DNA of 21,020 bases from a virus. The stretch spans positions 1 to 21,020 of the IMG/VR virus record IMGVR_UViG_3300018049_002076; one strand, written 5' to 3'. Each line of letters begins with the position of its first letter. The stretch's first letter is position 1. Positions 7,904 to 14,328 of the stretch are shown here, piece by piece. A program made the translations under genes and the position numbers. The notes under the pieces were generated by a model. It was given only the letters and a program-made list of their open reading frames with translations. It did not search any database and had not been told where the DNA came from.

Positions 7904-8444
7904 AATCCAGGTTCTCTTCTTTTGCATAACCTGTAAGTTGCATTGTAAATCTTGTTTGATACCCTAGGTTTGCAACTAAATGTGTGCAATCTGGCTTTAT
8001 GATTGTGTAGTCACCTTTTACATAGTCGATCCATGCTTCATTTTCCATTTCGAAATAATGCCCTTCGAGTCTATCTTGTAAAAATAAATTTATTCTTATA
8101 GGAGATAAACCTGATATATCTATATTTTGATTTTTAACTTTTTGTTGCATTTTAAAAAGTGTATCGGTATGCGGTGCAATAAATCTACCTGGTAATATTT
8201 TATTAACAGTAACCATGCTATACTTTAACCAAGGAAATAAATCTTTGCAGTTTGCTACCCAACCGGGGCAGTCGCCCTCAAACACTTGTTGCACCCAAGG
8301 TGCGTCATGAGGGTAATCAGGTACTGCTACTCCTTTCCTATCCCAATAACCTGCACTCCAAACCGTGTTGACGTGCTCCACAAACTTTAATCTGTAAAGC
8401 ATTTCGTCGTCTATATGACTTATGTCAACATGTCCTTTATACAT
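7893..8444 (-). CDS. 2OG-Fe(II) oxygenase-like protein, second tandem paralogue
   Basis: 183 residues. Iron-binding triad His92/Asp94 (APHTDTLF) and His155 (CTHLVANLG), with Arg165 as probable 2-oxoglutarate ligand and Arg117 in PIRINLFLQD. The order of elements matches the gene downstream almost segment for segment (GHVDI at the start, DCPGWV, SMVTVNKI, PHTD, NIDI, RINLFLQD, GHYFEME, KGDYTIIK), so the two arose by duplication and then diverged. It overlaps the previous gene by 8 bases and the next by 11, which implies translational coupling. Enzymes of this family hydroxylate or desaturate using oxygen and 2-oxoglutarate. The substrate cannot be inferred beyond its operon partners. Confidence 0.8.
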   Translation of the reverse strand: MYKGHVDISHIDDEMLYRLKFVEHVNTVWSAGYWDRKGVAVPDYPHDAPWVQQVFEGDCPGWVANCKDLFPWLKYSMVTVNKILPGRFIAPHTDTLFKMQQKVKNQNIDISGLSPIRINLFLQDRLEGHYFEMENEAWIDYVKGDYTIIKPDCTHLVANLGYQTRFTMQLTGYAKEENLDYDQ

Positions 8445-8928
8445 TTTTTAATACTGTAACCTGTGCAGAATAAAAAGGCTCGTCGCCCATGTTACCTGCT
8501 ATGTGCCAATCATCGTTACCAAACTTAACCCATTCGCCTGCACTCCATTTAGTAAATGGTTGATCATGTACTTCGTAATAGTGGCCTCGTTTCCAATCTT
8601 CTAGGAAAATTAAATAACGATAACTTTCTCCTTCACCATGTGCTTCTTTAAGTTTAAAGTGCTTGTCTACATGATGAGGTATAGTTTGACCTGGATCAAT
8701 TTTAATCACACTTACAACATGATGGTCAAAATCTTGCGGTAGTTGTTTAGCAAAGTCATGTACCCATTGAGGCGACTCATCAAACATTTGCCAAATACTG
8801 CTATTACCTTCAGTATAATAATGATGTAGTTTATCGTATTGTCTATAACATTGAAAATAATCTACAAATTTTAGATCATTTAACATTTTATTAGTTACAT
8901 CAATGTCAAGTTTGCCGTATTTAATCAC
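8437..8928 (-). CDS. 2OG-Fe(II) oxygenase-like protein, first and most divergent tandem paralogue
   Basis: 163 residues starting with GTG at 8928, which overlaps the amidinotransferase end (TGTGATTAA); GAGAG lies upstream as a possible ribosome site. The N-terminus (KYGKLDIDVTNKML) aligns with the other two. HxD is present as His86/Asp88 (IPHHVDKH) and the distal His is His142 (DDWHIAGNMG). The Arg expected ten residues after the distal His in the other copies is replaced by Phe152 (EPFYSAQ), so 2-oxoglutarate binding must differ, may use Arg104 in SYRYLIFLED, or may be lost. It is shorter than its paralogues because the loop between HxD and the RYLIFLED strand is reduced. Confidence 0.76.
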   Translation of the reverse strand: MIKYGKLDIDVTNKMLNDLKFVDYFQCYRQYDKLHHYYTEGNSSIWQMFDESPQWVHDFAKQLPQDFDHHVVSVIKIDPGQTIPHHVDKHFKLKEAHGEGESYRYLIFLEDWKRGHYYEVHDQPFTKWSAGEWVKFGNDDWHIAGNMGDEPFYSAQVTVLKNV

Positions 8929-9982
8929 AATAACTCTCTAAAGTTCCTCTTCTTCTTAAATCTAATGTAGCACAATGTATGCCGCCTGAGAGCGTCATAG
9001 AGTGACGGAATTGGACAGGTACACTGTTGATACCATATTTGTCTAGCTCACGCATTAGAGGCTCTTGTGCTGAGTCTAAGACTACCGTATTCTCGTCTAC
9101 ACTGAGTAAGTTCATACCAATGTATGGAGAACACGGGGGCATGTAACCTTGGTCTGCTAATTTACTGCCTTGTACAACACAATCATCAAACCAAATCTTA
9201 TCCCACTTAGCAAACATTTCCGGACAGTTGTCTGGTGTTACTCTTGAGCTGTTTAATAACACTAATCCAGGTCTTAGTGGAACAATGGTGCTGTCAAAGT
9301 GAGCAAAACTATAAAGTTCGCTGTAATGTAATTTGTAACCCATAGGCTCTAATAATCTTTTAAGCCACTTAAAGCCTTTCATGTTGCCTGAGTTACTTAC
9401 TTGATATAATAAGTCTCTGCCTACTCTCACAATATTTGGTGCATCAAAACATATCTCATGATCCAATAATGTTGGTTTGTTTTCAATGTCTTCAAAAGTG
9501 TACATGTCGTCATGTAGTTTTGGCTTAGGTGCTTGTAACCAAAGAGCACCGTCTTCGAATGCTTCATATAAAATATCTTCGTATAACCTTGTTTCAAAAT
9601 ATCTTGCTCTTACAGGAGTAGGAGTTTCTATTAACATATCTCCTAATGGCAGTATTAAATCTCTTGGGCACCAACTATACCAGCCTTTGGTATTCCAACC
9701 TTGACCAATATCGTAATTTACTTTGTCCCAATCAATAATTTTAGGTCTGTGTACTATAACACCTAAGTCTTCAAGTGCTTTTGCAAGACCATCTGCATCT
9801 TCGTTGGCTTCGTCGATTACCCATTGCGGATAAGTGCCTTCTAGTTTTTCTACGTCTTCTTTTGGAAAGTTTGCATAACTAAAACTTCTTGCTGAAATGT
9901 CTGTTGCTATGCGTGAATGATGGGCATGTCCTACTATAATCTCTTCTAAAGGGTCCCAGTCGTTGTGAGAATTTACAATCAT
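8921..9982 (-). CDS. Amidinotransferase, glycine amidinotransferase (AGAT)-like
   Basis: 353 residues, about the usual family length. These enzymes move the amidino group of arginine to an amine acceptor (glycine in AGAT, lysine, or an inosamine phosphate), leaving ornithine. The catalytic set is complete: Asp180 (CFDAPNIVRVG), His228 with Asp230 (FAHFDSTIV), and nucleophile Cys337 (SGGIHCATLDLR). RDLILPLGDMLIETP and RARYFETRLYEDI match the AGAT core. It is first in the six-gene operon, with a late promoter at 10015-10022, a short leader and a clear CAGGAG site before the ATG. The acceptor is unknown. The adjacent oxygenases, epimerase and the PLP enzyme upstream suggest a guanidino-bearing small molecule or sugar, by loose analogy with aminocyclitol pathways. 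Confidence 0.9.
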   Translation of the reverse strand: MIVNSHNDWDPLEEIIVGHAHHSRIATDISARSFSYANFPKEDVEKLEGTYPQWVIDEANEDADGLAKALEDLGVIVHRPKIIDWDKVNYDIGQGWNTKGWYSWCPRDLILPLGDMLIETPTPVRARYFETRLYEDILYEAFEDGALWLQAPKPKLHDDMYTFEDIENKPTLLDHEICFDAPNIVRVGRDLLYQVSNSGNMKGFKWLKRLLEPMGYKLHYSELYSFAHFDSTIVPLRPGLVLLNSSRVTPDNCPEMFAKWDKIWFDDCVVQGSKLADQGYMPPCSPYIGMNLLSVDENTVVLDSAQEPLMRELDKYGINSVPVQFRHSMTLSGGIHCATLDLRRRGTLESYCD

Positions 9983-10014
9983 TTTGTCTCCTGTGTGTAA
10001 TCATAATCAACTAC

Positions 10015-10022
10015 TATTTATC
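10015..10022 (-). promoter_or_regulatory. T4-type late promoter of the amidinotransferase operon
   Basis: The minus strand reads GATAAATA-GTAGT, identical over 13 bases to the gp13 and gp14 promoters, but here the ATG does not follow directly. The predicted start near 10009 leaves a leader of about 27 bases that contains CAGGAG, placed 5 bases before the ATG at 9982. It sits just after the stop of the PLP-enzyme gene (10032). A six-gene transcript from here would run to at least 4549. Confidence 0.75.
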
Positions 10023-10031
10023 GGCTTAGAT

Positions 10032-10895
10032 TTAGCAATCTCCTAAAAATTCGCTTACACATACTCTATAATTCCCCCTAACACCTCTATTAAATTCGGT
10101 ATGTCGAGCGTCGTCACCTAATCCAAATATTACTGTGTCAGTCCATACTAGATCTTCCTTGTGGCAAAGTTCTTCGTATGCATCCTTATATTTTTGCCAA
10201 TTATAATCAGGCGAAAAGTTACGCATATACTCGACGCCTAACGCCATAGAATGATTATTAGCCATTTTAACTTCGTTTAGCATACTAATACCATCGTCAG
10301 CATAATCTTTTGTAAACCTTACGCCCACTCTGTGATTTTCCAAAGTAAAAAATGGTTTGCTAAGACTGCATGTAACTTCTTTAATACAAGGATATAAATT
10401 TAAATCGATATGCACGTTTTTTGCTATCCCCCAATATGCTAAATCTAAACACACCGGAATTTCGAAATCATTGCAGACCCCCATTATGTTTTCAAACTCA
10501 GGATGTATGGCGCCATAATCACTAAAAGGGGCACTAATTATTAATGCATGTAAATCTTTTCCGTATAAAAAGTCAGGGTGTATGTGCATTAACTCTTTAA
10601 ATTCTGCAAATTTAGTAATGCATCGATGATATTGAAACTCTCCGTTTAATGCAACAATTTGTCTTTTGTGATTATGTTTCATTACAAAATGATCGAATGT
10701 TTGGCTAGTACCCTGTGTATAGTCTGCAAAACTAAATGATTCTAACCCTTTAAGAGATTTATTGTCGCTGTAATTTATCCACTCACGAAAAGTATTAGTA
10801 TATGTGTCTAGGTCTACATCTTTTAAATTTATATTTTTATGAAAATCATAAATTTCTTTGTTTCGTATTGGTCTTGCTCCTCTAACTGCAGGCAT
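10032..10895 (-). CDS. Short PLP-dependent aminotransferase-like protein (fold type I)
   Basis: 287 residues, much shorter than the roughly 400 of typical class I/II aminotransferases, although the catalytic core is visible: Asp151 (CLDLAYWG) for the pyridine nitrogen with Tyr154, the Schiff-base Lys180 in CSLSKPF, and Arg189 (HRVGVRF) in the usual R-x-G spacing. An ADYTQGTSQTFDHF segment near residues 57-70 may hold the phosphate loop. Most of the usual N-terminal and C-terminal small domain is missing. It starts 14 bases inside the end of the preceding gene, with a strong AAGGAG site. It may transfer an amino group to a sugar or keto acid, or be a non-catalytic derivative. It is last in the SGNH/tRNA/isocitrate lyase unit and directly precedes the amidinotransferase operon. 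Confidence 0.66.
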   Translation of the reverse strand: MPAVRGARPIRNKEIYDFHKNINLKDVDLDTYTNTFREWINYSDNKSLKGLESFSFADYTQGTSQTFDHFVMKHNHKRQIVALNGEFQYHRCITKFAEFKELMHIHPDFLYGKDLHALIISAPFSDYGAIHPEFENIMGVCNDFEIPVCLDLAYWGIAKNVHIDLNLYPCIKEVTCSLSKPFFTLENHRVGVRFTKDYADDGISMLNEVKMANNHSMALGVEYMRNFSPDYNWQKYKDAYEELCHKEDLVWTDTVIFGLGDDARHTEFNRGVRGNYRVCVSEFLGDC

Positions 10896-12195
10896 TATTT
10901 AACTCCTTAAAAAAGTTTCTATTGCTAAAGTGTCTAAAGTTACCAGACTTAATATGCTTATAATTTTTATCTATTGCTGGTTGACACTTTTTAAGTAGTG
11001 CGACCATATCGTCAATACTTAGAGTTTCTAGTTCTTTAATAGTTAAATAACACCACTCAACTCGATCAAACATTGTATCTTGTTGGCTGAAAGATAAATC
11101 AAAAACATCTCTATAAACATCAAAACCTATTTTTTCCATTTCCTCATATACACCCTTACTACCAAATGTAATATAAGGAACTTTGTAATACATAGGTATC
11201 ATTTGTTTTTCGTCTGCATATCCCCATCCGTTAGGCTCACCACTAGCAATAATCGCTATATTAATATTTTTATATAACCATTCTGGTGGATGTCCTTTGT
11301 CTTGAAATCCGACCATGTCTAATTTATGTGGTGGCTTATAAAGGGTATGCATCATTTGATTAACAAATTTAGGGTTATCTACATCGTCGAGCACTTCTTT
11401 AATAGCAACCGACAGCATATTAACTTGGTATTGATACTCGTTGCTATTTTCTTTGATGTTGTCTAACCACCATGGTTGTAAACTCCATAATCTACTATAA
11501 CGTACACTCGATAAATTAGATTCTATTAATGTACTCATGATAAGTCTATGTGCCCTAGGATTACGCATTGTCAATAAGAACTTATTACCGCATGTCATGT
11601 ACTCCGGGGTTTCATCGGGTGCTTCTGTTTGAGTTTCAATGAAATGTCTGGGGCTATCTTTGAATTCGCTGTATTCCTTTATATAATGTACTCTATCAAA
11701 ATACCATAATTTAAAAATTATTTTCACATTATTGCACTGTTTAAGTTTAGCAAAGTTATGTTCATATCGATTTGGTATTTCTCCTGACCCGCTCATAATA
11801 AAAAAACATTCTTTATACTTATTGGCTAGTTCTGCAATAAACAAATTATTTTCATTATAGTAAGGCTCTGTGCTTGTATAAAGAAGAAATATTTTTTTGT
11901 GTGTTGTAATTTTACTATTAATAGTTTCTATTATTTTAGTAACTTCTTCACCCAACGGTGTAATACTGTTAATACCATTACGGTCTTCAAATGATAGTTT
12001 ATTACTTTGATAATCTATTGGTACAATAACATCCCCGTCTACAAGTTTAGATACATCTCCGTCACTAATAACATTGTGAGAGATTTGGCCAAATTTGTTC
12101 AATTGGCAAATAGTTTCCAAAGGCAAGTATACCTGATTTAAATTTTTTAATAGATCAGATTGGCAATGGTCTTGTAAATAATAGATGTTATACAT
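10882..12195 (-). CDS. Probable glycosyltransferase-like protein (exostosin-like C-terminal region)
   Basis: 437 residues with no signal peptide or membrane span. I do not recognise the N-terminal half. The C-terminal half has the layout of phage exostosin-like or GT-B-like proteins: GEPNGWGYADEKQMIPMYYKVPYITFGSKGVYEEMEKIGF (about residues 315-355), where an E-K-x(2)-P-x(6)-P-Y/F element is followed by an acceptor or nucleotide-sugar loop and a GFDVYRDVFD segment, then helices ending in KELETLS. The start codon follows the isocitrate lyase stop after 3 bases without a Shine-Dalgarno, so translation is probably coupled. Codon use is much more AT-rich than in isocitrate lyase. The function is tentative; host surface glycan or phage-protein glycosylation is possible. 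Confidence 0.6.
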   Translation of the reverse strand: MYNIYYLQDHCQSDLLKNLNQVYLPLETICQLNKFGQISHNVISDGDVSKLVDGDVIVPIDYQSNKLSFEDRNGINSITPLGEEVTKIIETINSKITTHKKIFLLYTSTEPYYNENNLFIAELANKYKECFFIMSGSGEIPNRYEHNFAKLKQCNNVKIIFKLWYFDRVHYIKEYSEFKDSPRHFIETQTEAPDETPEYMTCGNKFLLTMRNPRAHRLIMSTLIESNLSSVRYSRLWSLQPWWLDNIKENSNEYQYQVNMLSVAIKEVLDDVDNPKFVNQMMHTLYKPPHKLDMVGFQDKGHPPEWLYKNINIAIIASGEPNGWGYADEKQMIPMYYKVPYITFGSKGVYEEMEKIGFDVYRDVFDLSFSQQDTMFDRVEWCYLTIKELETLSIDDMVALLKKCQPAIDKNYKHIKSGNFRHFSNRNFFKELNNACS

Positions 12196-12198
12196 AAA

Positions 12199-13407
12199 TT
12201 AAAATTGTGCTGTCTCCGTACTGTCTTTAAGTGCGGCTACACTGCTTGCACCTACTGCTTCGCTAATTGCATCAAAGTATCCAACACCAACTTCTCTTTG
12301 ATGTTTAACTGTGGTAAATCCGTCTACTTGTGCTCTAAACTCTTTTTCTTGTAAATCGCTGAAGGCAAGCATACCGTTTTCTCTGTACTGTTTTGCAAAA
12401 TCAAATACAGCATAGTTTGTGGCATGAAATCCAGCAAGCGTAATAAATTGAAATTTAAATCCTAGTTTTCCGAGTTCATGCTGAAACTCTTTGAGTTCTT
12501 CACTGCTAGGAATACTTTGTCTCCAATTAAAACTTGGAGAACAGTTGTATGCTAACATTTGATCAGGATATGCTCCTCTTACTGCATCAGCAAAATATTT
12601 TGCTTCTTTGAGGCTTGGTGTACTGGTTTCACACCAAATCAAATCTGCATACTCTGCATACGCCTGTCCTCGTTCTGCACCATATTCCATTCCACCATTA
12701 ATCTCATAAAAACCTTCTGGTGTTCTATTGCCTGTGCAAAATCTTTTATCTAAATCATCAACATCATTGCTTAACAGTTTTGCACTTTCTGCATCTGTAC
12801 GAGCAATAATCACTGTGTCGGTTTCTGCAACATCACTGGCAAGTCTTGCCGCATTTAAATTTCTAATTGCTTGACTTGTAGGAATAAGTACTTTGCCACC
12901 TAGGTGGCCGCACTTCTTTTCGCTTGCAAGTTGATCTTCGAAATGCACTGCCGCCGCTCCTGCTTCGATTAAATTTCTTGCGAGCTCGTATGCGTTGAGT
13001 GCGCCACCGAACCCTGCTTCTGCATCAGCAATGATTGGTGCGAAGTTAAAGCCTTGTCCGCCTTCAAGCACATCGATTTGATCTTGTCTGCGGAACGCAT
13101 TGTTAATGCTACGCACCACATTAGGAACGGAATCGACCGCATATAGACTCTGATCAGGGTAAGTCTCATTTTGTGAATTAGCAGAAGCCGCGACTTGCCA
13201 TCCTGATAGATATATAGCGTCAAGTCCCGCTTTAACGTGTTGTACAGCCTGTTGCCCATTATATGCTCCAAACGTGTTGATGTATGGCTTTGTTGCTAGT
13301 AATTCTCTGAATTTTTTAGCACCGTTTTTAGCCAATGTGTGTTCAATTTTTACCGAACCCTGTAACTGTTTTACTTGCTCGGGGGCGTAATTCCTCTTGT
13401 TTCCCAT
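12199..13407 (-). CDS. aceA: Isocitrate lyase
   Basis: 402 residues from the ATG at 13407. It cleaves isocitrate to glyoxylate and succinate, the entry step of the glyoxylate shunt. Essentially all family hallmarks are intact: SGWQVA (68-73), IADAEAGFGG (126-135), HFEDQLASEKKCGHLGGK with catalytic Cys166 in KKCGH (164-168), NCSPSFNW (288-295), FKFQFITLAG and the terminal STETAQF. E. coli AceA has 434 residues; this copy lacks part of the N-terminal arm and a short loop. The open frame continues upstream to 13512, but those 35 residues are a translated tRNA and leader, and the 13407 ATG has an AGAGGAAG site. Base composition is markedly higher in G+C than in neighbouring genes (about half G+C in 12961-13080), suggesting recent transfer. 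No malate synthase is in the window. Confidence 0.96.
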   Translation of the reverse strand: MGNKRNYAPEQVKQLQGSVKIEHTLAKNGAKKFRELLATKPYINTFGAYNGQQAVQHVKAGLDAIYLSGWQVAASANSQNETYPDQSLYAVDSVPNVVRSINNAFRRQDQIDVLEGGQGFNFAPIIADAEAGFGGALNAYELARNLIEAGAAAVHFEDQLASEKKCGHLGGKVLIPTSQAIRNLNAARLASDVAETDTVIIARTDAESAKLLSNDVDDLDKRFCTGNRTPEGFYEINGGMEYGAERGQAYAEYADLIWCETSTPSLKEAKYFADAVRGAYPDQMLAYNCSPSFNWRQSIPSSEELKEFQHELGKLGFKFQFITLAGFHATNYAVFDFAKQYRENGMLAFSDLQEKEFRAQVDGFTTVKHQREVGVGYFDAISEAVGASSVAALKDSTETAQF

Positions 13408-13408
13408 G

Positions 13409-13428
13409 ATACTACTTCCTCTTAGTAT
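13409..13428 (-). promoter_or_regulatory. Ribosome site of isocitrate lyase presented in a hairpin loop
   Basis: On the minus strand a perfect 6-bp inverted repeat, ATACTA (13428-13423) and TAGTAT (13414-13409), encloses the 8-base loop AGAGGAAG, which is the Shine-Dalgarno sequence. The stem ends one base before the ATG. The element lies between the tRNA-Ser 3' end (13437) and the gene. The repeat is seen directly. Display of the ribosome site in a loop, or control of its access, is inference; a 6-bp AT-rich stem is only moderately stable. Confidence 0.5.
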
Positions 13429-13436
13429 GTGTGTTC

Positions 13437-13526
13437 TGGCGGAGAGAGAGGGATTCGAACCCTCGATACAGTTACCCGTATAACACCTTAGCAGGGTGCC
13501 GCTTTCGACCACTCAGCCACCTCTCC
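13437..13526 (-). tRNA. tRNA-Ser(GCU), CCA end encoded
   Basis: A complete cloverleaf on the minus strand. Acceptor GGAGAGG pairs with TCTCTCC (one G-U). The D-arm region is GGCTGAGTGGTCGAAAGC. The anticodon stem GCACC/GGTGT encloses loop CTGCTAA with anticodon GCT. The long class II variable arm has stem ATACGG/CTGTAT and loop GTAA, which together with the anticodon fixes serine. The T arm is GAGGG-TTCGAAT-CCCTC. Discriminator G is followed by encoded CCA (13439-13437). It reads AGC/AGU codons. The first 39 bases double as the 3' end of the SGNH reading frame, and the isocitrate lyase ATG follows 29 bases after the CCA, so it appears embedded in a protein-coding transcript. Confidence 0.96.
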
Positions 13527-14273
13527 GAATCGACTTTCTATTTCTTTTAATATATATCTTGCAATTAAAGCATGTCCTACCTTATTTGGATGTCGGTCAT
13601 CTTCAGATTCTACATGATTATTTGCTATTTCACTAAATGATAAATCTAGATAATTACTTGTGTCTATTTCGTTTGCTAACATTTTTAAAAAGTCTAAATT
13701 TAGTGTTTCGTCTGCAAAACTATTGTGTTTAATTAAATCATCATTATGCCTATATTTTAAAATGTGCCATGGGGCACAATTATGAGGAAACATACACCCG
13801 TAGATCACTTTAGCAAACTTTCTTTTTTTCAAAAACTCTTGCAGTGTTAGAGTATAATGCATTTGTTTCATTAATATATCTTCTTCGCTAAAAATATTAT
13901 GAATATGAAATATTGATGGATCTTTTGCTTTAATGAATTTTATATTATCTTCGTCTAAGTGTTGCATTCTATCGTCGAATACACTTCGATGTGGGTGTTG
14001 TTGTACATAACCTATATTGGGTACAAACCATTCGAATCTAGTATAATCAGTCCACTGAATAACCACTACCCAATTTTCTGGATCATCGATATTACTGAGG
14101 TATTCCATAGAACGTCTAATAGTGCGATAGTTACTAGAACCGCGCCATGCTTCATTTACTACTAGATCAAATTTATCTTCTAGTTGGTGGGGCCATGCAA
14201 AAGAACATCTATGATTATCATCATAATCTTTGTGTCCGTGGGTAAAACTACAGCCGTTAGTGTATAATTTCAT
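13488..14273 (-). CDS. SGNH/GDSL hydrolase-like protein whose end is encoded by the tRNA
   Basis: 261 residues from the ATG at 14273 (MKLYTNGCSFTHG). The frame stays open upstream to 14336, but those 21 residues have no family match and cross the divergent promoter. SGNH blocks are visible: nucleophile Ser9 in GCSFTHG, GSSN at 45-48 (oxyanion Gly/Asn), and DDRHPNKVGH with Asp225/His228. The family includes esterases and glycan deacetylases; marine phages carry many such proteins with unknown substrates. The start lies exactly 5 bases after a GATAAATA core, without a Shine-Dalgarno. The last 12 codons (GEVAEWSKAAPC) and the TAA are supplied by the tRNA-Ser gene, the stop being bases 36-38 of the tRNA. 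Hydrolase activity is inferred from motifs only. Confidence 0.74.
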   Translation of the reverse strand: MKLYTNGCSFTHGHKDYDDNHRCSFAWPHQLEDKFDLVVNEAWRGSSNYRTIRRSMEYLSNIDDPENWVVVIQWTDYTRFEWFVPNIGYVQQHPHRSVFDDRMQHLDEDNIKFIKAKDPSIFHIHNIFSEEDILMKQMHYTLTLQEFLKKRKFAKVIYGCMFPHNCAPWHILKYRHNDDLIKHNSFADETLNLDFLKMLANEIDTSNYLDLSFSEIANNHVESEDDRHPNKVGHALIARYILKEIESRFGEVAEWSKAAPC

Positions 14274-14278
14274 ATAAA

Positions 14279-14286
14279 TATTTATC
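14279..14286 (-). promoter_or_regulatory. T4-type late promoter, leftward, 5 bases before the SGNH ATG
   Basis: The minus strand reads GATAAATA-TTTAT-ATG. It is one half of a 55-base divergent promoter region (14274-14328); the other half is the rightward core at 14316-14323. Because of the palindromic ATAAATATTTAT, a perfect TATAAATA also occurs on the plus strand at 14273-14280 and could add a second rightward start. No Shine-Dalgarno is present. Confidence 0.68.
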
Positions 14287-14315
14287 GGAGTTAAATACAC
14301 ACTTAATAATTTTAC

Positions 14316-14323
14316 GATAAATA
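14316..14323 (+). promoter_or_regulatory. T4-type late promoter, rightward, 5 bases before the radical SAM ATG
   Basis: The plus strand reads GATAAATA-TCAGC-ATG with no ribosome site between core and ATG. It is divergent to the core at 14279-14286. T4 late geometry places the start of transcription on the A of the ATG at 14329. Confidence 0.72.
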
Positions 14324-14328
14324 TCAGC

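Noticed and set aside
13408-13512. Upstream extension of isocitrate lyase to an in-frame start at 13512
   Set aside because: The 35 extra residues are a translation of tRNA-Ser and its spacer. The ATG at 13407 has a Shine-Dalgarno and matches the family N-terminus.
13437-13526. tRNA-Ser as a phage or island integration site
   Set aside because: No integrase gene and no repeated tRNA 3' fragment were seen in the window; the gene looks like a resident phage tRNA.
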